Below are positions 1 to 7,534 of a stretch of 64,000 nucleotides of DNA, piece after piece. The notes under the pieces are model-generated. The model ran no database searches, was not told the DNA's origin, and saw only the letters and a program-made list of their open reading frames with translations. The position numbers and the translations under genes are program-made. Positions within the stretch are counted from its first letter, which is position 1; each line of letters begins with the position of its first letter. Location: contig NZ_WIOK01000021.1 in NCBI RefSeq assembly GCF_009467825.1, forward strand, positions 34,791 through 98,790, read 5' to 3'. The stretch comes from Cyclobacterium xiamenense (GTDB lineage: Bacteria; Bacteroidota; Bacteroidia; Cytophagales; Cyclobacteriaceae).

Positions 1-292
1 TTTCGACAAAAACATGACAGCCTCGTTCAAAAGCCTCGACCGCAAAGGTCTCGTGGGTATCCGGATAGGTGGAGATACTGACTGCATCGGGTTTCGTGGC
101 ATCCATTGCCGCATAATAATCATCAAAAAGCGGATAGCCCCCACCCAATTTCTCATTCAGCACCTCCTTTGTTTTCCCTCCGGAAACCAGGCCTACTATT
201 TCAAATCCATCCAGTTGGTGGTAAGCCAACGCATGGGAAGCACCCATATTGCCGCAACCCACTACTAAAATCTTTATTGGTTTTTGGGTCAT
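1..292 (-). CDS. Gfo/Idh/MocA family oxidoreductase, N-terminal part (cut by window edge)
   Basis: The complement strand from the ATG at 292 reads a Rossmann nucleotide-binding start (ILVVGCGNMGASHA, residues 8-21) followed by the alternating pattern of Gfo/Idh/MocA proteins. The frame leaves the window at HVFVE, just before the lysine-proline of the usual EKP motif, so about 97 residues are visible. No signal peptide is seen, so a cytoplasmic NAD(P)-dependent oxidoreductase is likely. It follows the DUF1080 gene at 393 by 100 bases on the same strand and is probably the next gene of that operon. Family members oxidise or reduce sugars and cyclitols; in DUF1080 neighbourhoods they commonly act at C3 of glycosides. 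Substrate is unknown. Confidence 0.85.
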   Translation of the reverse strand, partial: MTQKPIKILVVGCGNMGASHALAYHQLDGFEIVGLVSGGKTKEVLNEKLGGGYPLFDDYYAAMDATKPDAVSISTYPDTHETFAVEAFERGCHVFVE

Positions 293-392
293 GATTTGTT
301 TGTTTTATGACTAGTTTCGTTTCCCTGTATAATCTCGTTTGTATAACCGATTCTAAGTTAAAAAAATATTCCCTGAAGCAAGGACCTTTGCG

Positions 393-1217
393 CTATTTCT
401 TTGACAAAGGGTATACCGCAATTTCCTTGAACGCAATGGAAGCCCCCTCAGACTGTACCTGAATCCGCCCAAATTCCGGAAGCACCTCCTTTGCAAAATT
501 TACGAGGGTACCATTTAGGTAAACGGCCACTTGCCCTTCCCAGGCCTGTATTTCCAGTTCGTTCCATGCGCCTACCCTTCTTTCAACATCCTCCTTACCT
601 CGAAAACCAAGGGTATCGGACCACTGGGGGGATCTGCCAAACCAGTTGATCCGCCCACCATGTACGCGTTCGTATTTTCCCTCCGGAGCAAAATACATGG
701 CATTGCCCGGATCTTTGCGCACCACCGGCGCGCTGAGTCCAAAAGCAGTGGAACCGTCTCCTACCACGATAAAATCGCCGGTACCTCCTTCGATAATCTG
801 TACTTCTATTCCGTGCATCCAAATCCCGTTATAGCCGCCATCCTGGCCTTGCGAGTGAATCAGGATCCCACTATCCCGTGCCTTCGCCTTTCGATCCCCG
901 TAGGTAGGACCTGACCAGCGAAAAGTAGCTTTCAAAATAAAATTATCGTACGGGTTTTTCGTCGTGATGCACCCCCACTCCTCTCCGCTGATATGCAACA
1001 ACCCATCATCCACCCGAAATACCTGCAATGGATCCTGATCCCTTCCCCTACCTTGAATGAAGGTGTACCAGGCGTCCAGATTTTCTCCCGCAAACAAGGG
1101 AATACCCGTCCCTCGCTCCCAATCGGTTGGGCTGGGGAGGGGTTGACCAAAACTGGCAACGACAGCAAACAAGGAAATAACTGCGAGTACGGATGAAAAA
1201 TACGTTGGTTTATTCAT
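393..1217 (-). CDS. DUF1080 (3-keto-disaccharide hydrolase-like) secreted protein
   Basis: 274 residues. Residues 1-24 form a signal peptide (hydrophobic core SSVLAVISLFAVVASFG). The rest is a DUF1080 concanavalin-like jelly roll, with the family signatures GIPLFAGENLDAWYT near residue 40, DSGILIHSQ near 115 and an IEVQIIEGG strand near 136. DUF1080 proteins studied elsewhere cleave 3-keto-glycosides by elimination or hydrolysis, so a periplasmic role on an oxidised sugar is plausible. It lies 8 bases after the membrane dehydrogenase gene (1226-4342) in the same operon, and a second DUF1080 gene stands at 5259-6020. The two copies differ strongly in sequence, which suggests different substrates rather than recent duplication. 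Confidence 0.88.
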   Translation of the reverse strand: MNKPTYFSSVLAVISLFAVVASFGQPLPSPTDWERGTGIPLFAGENLDAWYTFIQGRGRDQDPLQVFRVDDGLLHISGEEWGCITTKNPYDNFILKATFRWSGPTYGDRKAKARDSGILIHSQGQDGGYNGIWMHGIEVQIIEGGTGDFIVVGDGSTAFGLSAPVVRKDPGNAMYFAPEGKYERVHGGRINWFGRSPQWSDTLGFRGKEDVERRVGAWNELEIQAWEGQVAVYLNGTLVNFAKEVLPEFGRIQVQSEGASIAFKEIAVYPLSKK

Positions 1218-1225
1218 AGCTGGGT

Positions 1226-4200
1226 CTAATTTTTTCTGGCACGGGTATACATGCCGTCTGGTAAGGATTGCAAATAAAGCATCAAATCACTTAATTCCTG
1301 AATATCCATGGCATTTTCCAAACCGGCCGGCATTAAGGATTGGGAGACAGGGGATAAATTTTCCACGTCTTCTACGAGAACAAACCGCGATACATTGGGG
1401 CCCAATGCTATTTCGTACCTTCCTGCTTCGAAGGTTTGGATAATCCCCGTCAGGTTTTGACTTCCGGTGCGAAGGGAAACCGTTTCGTACTCCCGTGCAA
1501 AACTGGCAGAGGGGTAAACGATGGCTTCCAGAATATCGTGCCGGGAACGAATTTCTCCAATGTTCGTCAAATCCGGACCAAAAGTACCTCCCTCACCGGC
1601 GACCGCGTGACAGCTGCTGCAGGTTCCTTTACCATAAAAAACCGCCCTTCCCCTGGAAACATCTCCGGACAGCAAGTCGCTTTCCAGTGATTCCAGGGCA
1701 ATCAGACGATATTCCTGGGTGCGCTGCACACTGTCCACAATCGCCGATTCGTTTTCGGCAAAAATCGTTTTTACCCTATCAAGAGAGAGCCTGTCCCACT
1801 CTTCCTTACGCTGCAACAAGCTTTGCTCCAATGCATTCAACGGCGCTACCTGCTCCACCCCATGGAATAGCTCCAGCACCACCGGCACATTTTCCGAAGA
1901 CACCTCCGGGAAAATATGCTCCAAAATCCAGTCCAGGCGGTTTTGGTCAAGTTCAAGGTCTTTCAAAATCCGGCCAACAAGGGCGTGGTGCTGCCGAACT
2001 TCTTTTAGCAAAAGCTGCTGGGCAATCCAGTGAAATTCGGTGTCTTTAACTTTATCTCCCTGTGCCACCAGCGCCTGATAGGCCATCAGCCGAAGGGAAA
2101 CGGCGGTTGCATCGTTCTGGGAAAGTGCTTTTAATTCTTCGGATAACTTCGTACTGTTGATTTGGGAGATCACGCGCAGGGTTGCCTCCTGGATGGAGCG
2201 ATCCCCTTCCTTCAGATACAGGCGGAGGCTAGTGCCTAGTGCAGCCGAAGGGTCTTTGGGTGGAAAGGAAGCAAGTAGAGATAGTAGCCATTCTCCCCGC
2301 GGATTGCCCTGGTTCTCCCTCATCTTTTCAGAAAGGTACGCCTGCACAGGTTCCTGATCGATAAATACGGGCCAAAGATCCCGTATCCTATCCAGGTCCG
2401 GAACGGGTTGGGCAGTTTGTGAGTCCATAAACGAAATAAAGGCCTGGTGCCATTCCGGATGGTTTTTCAGAACCCAGGCCCCAGTTCGCTGCGCGGTGGT
2501 ATCCGATGCGACCAAATAGGAAGCGATTGTTTCTTCTGCCAGCAAGCCGTTGTTTTTTTGATCCAGCGCGATGACTACCGCTTTGTTGAAGCCGGATGCG
2601 GCCAATTCCTCCAGAAGCAAGGACTCGTTTTTCATTTCAATTAGTGCATAAATAACAGCATGTTCGAAGTACCGATCCTCCGGGTACCGTTCTAAGGCCT
2701 GTAGAAGCGGTTGCGTAGCCATGGGATCCTCGATTTGGCCCAGTGCTACGGCCACCTGCCTGGCAAGTGGAAGGGAGCTAGCCTCTGCAAGTACACGAAT
2801 CAGTTTATCCCTTGCGGTATTCACTTCTGCCATTCCCAACACCCGGGCGCTAGCGGTCCTTACCAGGTCACTCGGGTCGTCCAGCCCTGCGTGCATCGTA
2901 TTCCAGGCTCTCGGGTTTTGGGTACGGAACAAAAGAAACACGGCATTCGCACGGACCGTTTCGTCCGGATGCGCTTGCATCAGGCTTTGTAAAAAGGGGA
3001 TAGCGAGCAACGGTTGATGGAGCAGGTAATTCCCTGCTTTCTCAACCACTGCGGGTCGGGGATCTTCCAGCAGCTTTACCAACTGAGCCACCGACAATTG
3101 GGCCCAGGGAATGTCGTTTCCCCAGGGATCTGCAACTTCTCCGGAGCGATCTTTTTTTCGAATACGGAAGATCCCTCCCGGCACATCCGGTTTGGCGGTG
3201 CGGCTTAACGGGCAGCCCGAAATAAACCAGCCACCGGTATTGACCAACAGCAAGTTTCCATTGGGCTCCTGCAACACATCGGTCGGATGAAAGTCGGGCA
3301 GTCGGCTCTGAAAAAACGGCTGCGCTTCTACCCGAAAAGAGGCGCCTTCGGGTATCAGTTTGCTTTGGATGATTCTACCGGTATTGAATTCGGCGTGAAA
3401 CAAATTGCCTTCAACATCCTCGGCCCAGCCCGATCCGTTATGCCGCATCAATCCGGAGGGAGAAACCCTGGCCATCCGGTGCATGACCGGCATCAATTCG
3501 CCCGTGCGGACCAGTTGATCCTCTGAAATAACAGGATGGGGTTTGGGATATACCCCATTTTCTACCCAATGCATCAGCGCATCCCGGTATCCCCCCTGCG
3601 GATCGGTAAAATAGGTCATGGTTCCCAATACTTCCCCGGAAGGCGTAAAAGCCAATTCAATCGCATTGTCGAAACCACCACCAGCAAATGACTGCAACTG
3701 GGTACCATTTGGCAGGCAACGCCATATACGCGCACCCTTCCCCTCAAAATGTACAAATTCCTTACTTAAAATATCAAATCCACGGCGGGCGTCCGCCAGG
3801 TATAACCAGCCGTCGGGCCCCATGAAAGGTCCACTCAGTATGGCCGCATTGTGATTCAATGTCCATCCGGAAAGCAGGACCTCCTCTTCATCCGCCACTC
3901 CATCCCCGTCGGTATCGGTAAACTTCACCAAATTCGGAGCATTGGTAACGATCAAGCTACCGTCCAGAAAAACGCCGCCCATGGGAAATGAAAGCGAATC
4001 GGCATAGACGGTTTTGTGCTCAAACAGCCCATCTTTGTCGTTGTCCGACAAAAGGAGGATGCGGAAGTCCGGATTTTCTTCGATACCAGAAGTGCTTTCC
4101 GTTTGTCCGCTGGATTCCATGACAAAAAGCCTACCCTGATCGTCGAAAACAGCAAACATGGGATAGTCCACCAAGCCAGGCAAGGTGGCTTCTTCAAGTA

Positions 4201-4342
4201 CATAGCCATCGGGTAACACCCAGTCCTGCTGCCCACTACTGGAGGGGTCCCCACCGAAAAAACTGGCCCAAACCAAAAAAACCACCAGGGCCAAAACCAG
4301 CCAGGGCCAGGCGGGAATCCATTTTTTCCAGATAGTCCGCAT
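1226..4342 (-). CDS. PVC-type membrane-bound dehydrogenase with HEAT repeats and C-terminal cytochrome c
   Basis: 1038 residues. Residues 11-29 are a single hydrophobic anchor, so the body faces the periplasm. Residues about 40-380 are a six-bladed propeller of the PVC-type dehydrogenase (glucose/sorbosone dehydrogenase-like) family, containing calcium-loop patterns such as DTDGDGVADEE. Residues about 400-600 are HEAT-like helical repeats, followed by more helices. The C-terminus is a class I cytochrome c with CSSCH at 908-912 and a likely distal methionine in SLMPAGL near 1003. The layout suggests oxidation of a sugar-like substrate with electrons passed to the fused haem. It is 8 bases from both neighbours (PhyH upstream, DUF1080 downstream). 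Dehydrogenase activity is inferred from the family name; few members have been tested. Confidence 0.85.
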   Translation of the reverse strand: MRTIWKKWIPAWPWLVLALVVFLVWASFFGGDPSSSGQQDWVLPDGYVLEEATLPGLVDYPMFAVFDDQGRLFVMESSGQTESTSGIEENPDFRILLLSDNDKDGLFEHKTVYADSLSFPMGGVFLDGSLIVTNAPNLVKFTDTDGDGVADEEEVLLSGWTLNHNAAILSGPFMGPDGWLYLADARRGFDILSKEFVHFEGKGARIWRCLPNGTQLQSFAGGGFDNAIELAFTPSGEVLGTMTYFTDPQGGYRDALMHWVENGVYPKPHPVISEDQLVRTGELMPVMHRMARVSPSGLMRHNGSGWAEDVEGNLFHAEFNTGRIIQSKLIPEGASFRVEAQPFFQSRLPDFHPTDVLQEPNGNLLLVNTGGWFISGCPLSRTAKPDVPGGIFRIRKKDRSGEVADPWGNDIPWAQLSVAQLVKLLEDPRPAVVEKAGNYLLHQPLLAIPFLQSLMQAHPDETVRANAVFLLFRTQNPRAWNTMHAGLDDPSDLVRTASARVLGMAEVNTARDKLIRVLAEASSLPLARQVAVALGQIEDPMATQPLLQALERYPEDRYFEHAVIYALIEMKNESLLLEELAASGFNKAVVIALDQKNNGLLAEETIASYLVASDTTAQRTGAWVLKNHPEWHQAFISFMDSQTAQPVPDLDRIRDLWPVFIDQEPVQAYLSEKMRENQGNPRGEWLLSLLASFPPKDPSAALGTSLRLYLKEGDRSIQEATLRVISQINSTKLSEELKALSQNDATAVSLRLMAYQALVAQGDKVKDTEFHWIAQQLLLKEVRQHHALVGRILKDLELDQNRLDWILEHIFPEVSSENVPVVLELFHGVEQVAPLNALEQSLLQRKEEWDRLSLDRVKTIFAENESAIVDSVQRTQEYRLIALESLESDLLSGDVSRGRAVFYGKGTCSSCHAVAGEGGTFGPDLTNIGEIRSRHDILEAIVYPSASFAREYETVSLRTGSQNLTGIIQTFEAGRYEIALGPNVSRFVLVEDVENLSPVSQSLMPAGLENAMDIQELSDLMLYLQSLPDGMYTRARKN

Positions 4343-4350
4343 CAGCGCTT

Positions 4351-5244
4351 TCAGGAGTTTTGATCATTAGCGCCCCGCTCTAACAAAAGCGGGAAAAACT
4401 GACCGGTCAATTTTTCTCCTGGCTCAAAAACAGGTACCCCGGCAAGCAATTCGTGTTCGGTATTGGAACGGGTTCCGTCGGCGAATACGTTCAAAACAAA
4501 TGCTCTTCGGGACCTTTCGGATTTGTTTTCGTAAGAACCGTGCACCATAAGGGGATGGTGGAACGTACCGTAACCTTTTTCCATTTCGATGGGGACGGGA
4601 CGAAATTCCTTTTTCTGTGCATCGGTCAGGTAATCCATCAATCCCTCCATGTCACCAGCCAATTCCGGCTTATCCAACAAGCCCCATCGATGACTTCCAG
4701 GCACGTAATAGACGCATCCGTTTTCGGTATCCGCGTCGTCTAACCCCACCCAGCAGGTGAGGTGTTGCATGGGTACGGAGCGTGTCCAGTACGCGTAATC
4801 CTGATGCCAGGCCACTACACCACCGTGTTTGGCAGGTTTGCAAAACAACTGGTCGTGCCAAAATCGCACTGACCGATCCCCCAAAAGCTGACTTGCCGCC
4901 ATCACAAAGGCCGGATTCCACAAAACATCGTGAAAACCACTGGTAATGCGCCAATGGCCCAGGGAATGAAACAAGACGGTGTTGGGATCCGCCGATTCGT
5001 TGGACTTGAACTCGTAAAACAATTCGTTACCGGGATGGCTGGGATCGGTTAATTCTTCCAATTCTTTGGTTAACACATCCACCTGCCAGGGATCCAACAA
5101 TTTGACATGAGATAAGTAGCCGTTCTCCTTGAAGAAAGCCACTTGCTCTTCCGAAAGGCGGTACTTTTCCCAATCTTTTTCTGTTTGGGGCCATTCAAAT
5201 AGATCGGTGATCAACTTGTGAATCCGGGATAAATCGTTCGACAT
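4351..5244 (-). CDS. Phytanoyl-CoA dioxygenase (PhyH) family protein
   Basis: 297 residues with no signal peptide. This is a double-stranded beta-helix Fe(II)/2-oxoglutarate dioxygenase. The HxD half of the iron triad is seen in AWHQDYAYWT (near residue 148), and the distal histidine in HHPLMVHGSYENKS, with arginines after it (RSRRAF) that could hold 2-oxoglutarate. PhyH proteins hydroxylate very varied small molecules and are common in Planctomycete and Bacteroidota sugar clusters without assigned substrates. Gaps are 14 bases from the DUF1080 gene upstream and 8 bases to the dehydrogenase downstream, so it is co-transcribed. A role in modifying a sugar or an osmolyte-like substituent is a guess. 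Confidence 0.85.
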   Translation of the reverse strand: MSNDLSRIHKLITDLFEWPQTEKDWEKYRLSEEQVAFFKENGYLSHVKLLDPWQVDVLTKELEELTDPSHPGNELFYEFKSNESADPNTVLFHSLGHWRITSGFHDVLWNPAFVMAASQLLGDRSVRFWHDQLFCKPAKHGGVVAWHQDYAYWTRSVPMQHLTCWVGLDDADTENGCVYYVPGSHRWGLLDKPELAGDMEGLMDYLTDAQKKEFRPVPIEMEKGYGTFHHPLMVHGSYENKSERSRRAFVLNVFADGTRSNTEHELLAGVPVFEPGEKLTGQFFPLLLERGANDQNS

Positions 5245-5258
5245 GGGTAACGCGTAAA

Positions 5259-6020
5259 TTAGGGATTGGGTAATAAAGGTGCTATTTGATCCGGGGACGT
5301 AACGCCGGGAGGAAGTGGGGTCACCGTCAGGTTGCGAAAATGAATCGGTGCTCCTTCTGACTCCAGGCAGATATATCCTTTCTTCTGGGTTGACTGACGG
5401 ATGCCGTTGACGAATTTTCCATTAACGGAAAGCTTGATCACGCCATCCACGCATACCACCACGTAGGTATTCCATTGGCCTTTTCCCAGGCAACGGTTTT
5501 CGATGGATTTACTGCGGGTGCCGCGTGGATTGTCGGGAACGGTCTCCACACCACCCACGCCAAAGAGCTCTCCGTGTACGTAGGCAATGGGCGGCAACTC
5601 CCCATCCGGACGTTTATTTTGGTTGACCCAATCCAATTCCAGCATTTGTACTTCCACTCCATCGGGCAACCGGTTTTCGCCAGGTACTGCACCGGACCAG
5701 ACAAAGCTGCCGGAATTTCCACCGGCTTCCATGTGTTTCCACTCCACATACATGACGAAATTTTCGTATTGCTGCTCGGAACGGATCACGCCGATCGGTA
5801 AACCTTCGCATACCAACTCCTCCCCCTCAAAGCGCCAGGTAGCCGGGCCCGTATTGACATCCCTCCAACGAATGGATTTTTCTTGTGTCGCCTTTCCCTG
5901 AATCAATGCATTGAGGTCTTGCTCCTTTCCAAATTCAAATAGAAAATCCTGCGCCGGAAGCGTGTATGAAATAAATAAAAGGGCAAATAAAAGTAAGGGG
6001 GTTTGTTGTTTCGTATTCAT
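5259..6020 (-). CDS. DUF1080 (3-keto-disaccharide hydrolase-like) secreted protein
   Basis: 253 residues. The N-terminus ([20 protein letters not shown]) is a signal peptide ending near residue 24. The mature part is a DUF1080 jelly roll: [10 protein letters not shown] near residue 101, [12 protein letters not shown] near 119 and a C-terminal strand [16 protein letters not shown]. Compared with the copy at 393-1217 it has the same core order but little identity. It follows the Gfo/Idh/MocA gene by 27 bases and precedes PhyH by 14. The pairing with an oxidoreductase fits the known scheme in which the oxidoreductase makes or reduces a 3-keto sugar and DUF1080 breaks its glycosidic bond. Periplasmic location is predicted. 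Confidence 0.87.
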   Translation of the reverse strand: MNTKQQTPLLLFALLFISYTLPAQDFLFEFGKEQDLNALIQGKATQEKSIRWRDVNTGPATWRFEGEELVCEGLPIGVIRSEQQYENFVMYVEWKHMEAGGNSGSFVWSGAVPGENRLPDGVEVQMLELDWVNQNKRPDGELPPIAYVHGELFGVGGVETVPDNPRGTRSKSIENRCLGKGQWNTYVVVCVDGVIKLSVNGKFVNGIRQSTQKKGYICLESEGAPIHFRNLTVTPLPPGVTSPDQIAPLLPNP

Positions 6021-6047
6021 AAAATTGAGTTAGAAAATCGTCAAATG

Positions 6048-7346
6048 CTACACCACTTTGGTAATACCCGGTACGGCGATGGGCGGAACGTCTACCACCA
6101 GGTCCCATCGGTAATCGTCAGCGGCGGGGCCCAATTTATGCTCGCTATTCATTGCCTGTTCCCAGGTGATGGTTTGTCCGCTATAGCCGACCATTCTTCC
6201 CAAAATGGCCAGCATGGTACTATTTGCCATCAACTCTCCCTCATTCATGGGTTGGCCGGCCCTGATGGAGGCAAAAAGTTCTTCGTGTTGGGTCTCGTAG
6301 GGGTTGTTGGATTCGCCTTTGTAATCCCAACGCTCGGATCCCATCGTGGCATGAATTCGTTTACCTACATCCACGGAAGCAAACCCTTCTGTACCAGCTA
6401 TGTCTACCTTATTGGTATTGGAACAGCCTTTCTGTTGCCGACTAAAATGAACGCCTTTGATGTTGTTTTCGTATTCGTATTCGATGGCAAAGTGGTCGTA
6501 GATATTGCCCCACTGTGATTCTGTGCGGGATTGCCGGCCGCCGGTACCCGTGGCTTGGATCGGCAAACGGTCGCCGAGTGCCCAGGACATCATGTCCAGG
6601 CTGTGAACCATCATCTCCACGATGTAATCTCCCGACAGCCAGTCGTAATAGTACCAGTTCCGCAATTGGTACTCCATCTCCGTCCAATTATCCTGCCGGG
6701 GTTTGTACCACAAGCCCCCGCCATTCCGTGCGGTAAAAACCGAGGTCACTTCGCCGATTTCCCCATCCAAAATTCGATTGAACAGGGCGCGTTTGGGAAA
6801 ATCATACCGAAAGGTAAATCCGGATACCACCGACAAGCCTTTCTCTTTGGCTTTCCTGGCCGAAGCCAAAACGCTGCGTACACCTGGAGCATCGACTGCT
6901 ACGGGTTTTTCGCAAAATACGTGCTTACCAGCGTCTACGGCTGCTTTGAAATGCGCCGGACGGAAGGCAGGTGGCGTCGTAAGGATTACCACATCCACCC
7001 CTGCATCCAATACTTTCTGGTAGGCATCAAATCCCACAAACTTCTGTGCATTCCCGACTTTGACTTGTTCGGGATTTATCTTTTTCAGCGATTGATAGGA
7101 CTCTTCCAGGTAGTCGGAGAAAATATCCGCCATGCAGGTAAGTTCGGCGTCTTTATCCGCCTTCAGCGCTTGGGCAGCAGCTCCGGTGCCCCTTCCTCCA
7201 CAACCGATAAGTCCCACTTTCAATGGTTCCCTACGGGCAGCATACCCTTGCCGAATAGAAAAACCCATGGGAAGCACGGCGCTGCCAATGACTGCCGTGC
7301 CCGTGGATTTAAGAAATGTTCGTCGGTGATTGTTTTTATTCTCCAT
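6048..7346 (-). CDS. Tat-exported Gfo/Idh/MocA family oxidoreductase
   Basis: 432 residues. A twin-arginine leader is visible (HRRTFLKSTGTAVIGSAVLP, residues 8-27), so the protein is predicted to be folded with its nucleotide cofactor in the cytoplasm and exported. The Rossmann motif GLIGCGGRGTGAA follows, near residue 45. The EKP motif is intact (FCEKPVAVDAP) and a family histidine lies in MVHSLDMMSWALGD. Exported members can use a tightly bound NAD(P) for internal redox cycling. It is the first gene of the operon running down to position 1, transcribed from the shared intergenic region 7347-7534. Substrate is probably a glycoside or an oxidised sugar, judged from the DUF1080 neighbours. Confidence 0.88.
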   Translation of the reverse strand: MENKNNHRRTFLKSTGTAVIGSAVLPMGFSIRQGYAARREPLKVGLIGCGGRGTGAAAQALKADKDAELTCMADIFSDYLEESYQSLKKINPEQVKVGNAQKFVGFDAYQKVLDAGVDVVILTTPPAFRPAHFKAAVDAGKHVFCEKPVAVDAPGVRSVLASARKAKEKGLSVVSGFTFRYDFPKRALFNRILDGEIGEVTSVFTARNGGGLWYKPRQDNWTEMEYQLRNWYYYDWLSGDYIVEMMVHSLDMMSWALGDRLPIQATGTGGRQSRTESQWGNIYDHFAIEYEYENNIKGVHFSRQQKGCSNTNKVDIAGTEGFASVDVGKRIHATMGSERWDYKGESNNPYETQHEELFASIRAGQPMNEGELMANSTMLAILGRMVGYSGQTITWEQAMNSEHKLGPAADDYRWDLVVDVPPIAVPGITKVV

Positions 7347-7401
7347 AATTCACTACCTCTGTTATGTTGGCCTGTTGGCCCATATATTTTCAAAATCAAG
7401 C

Positions 7402-7432
7402 GTAAAATACGATATGTCTTTTCAAGTTCAAA
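7402..7432 (-). promoter_or_regulatory. Candidate Bacteroidota promoter for the 1-7346 operon
   Basis: On the minus strand TTTG (complement of 7429-7432) is followed after 19 bases by TATTTTAC (complement of 7402-7409), a 6/8 match to TAnnTTTG. It lies about 56 bases before the ATG at 7346. The spacing is right but the -7 box is imperfect, so confidence is moderate. Confidence 0.45.
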
Positions 7433-7480
7433 CAATTTTTCTACCAAAAGCCCGGGGAAAAGAGATAAAAATATTTGCGC

Positions 7481-7512
7481 TTGTTATCAAACGACAAAAA
7501 ATAATATCTTTG
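7481..7512 (+). promoter_or_regulatory. Candidate Bacteroidota promoter for the FAD/Fe-S dehydrogenase gene
   Basis: TTG at 7481-7483 is followed after 21 bases by TATCTTTG at 7505-7512, a perfect match to the Bacteroidota TAnnTTTG element. The ATG at 7535 is 22 bases downstream, giving a short leader. Together with the minus-strand candidate this makes 7347-7534 a divergent promoter region. Confidence 0.6.
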
Positions 7513-7534
7513 AACAAATTGACAATAAGCCTTC

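Noticed and set aside
1495..2049. 184-codon frame antisense to the haem dehydrogenase gene
   Set aside because: Proline- and serine-rich low-order sequence typical of a shadow frame; the opposite strand encodes HEAT repeats and cytochrome c.
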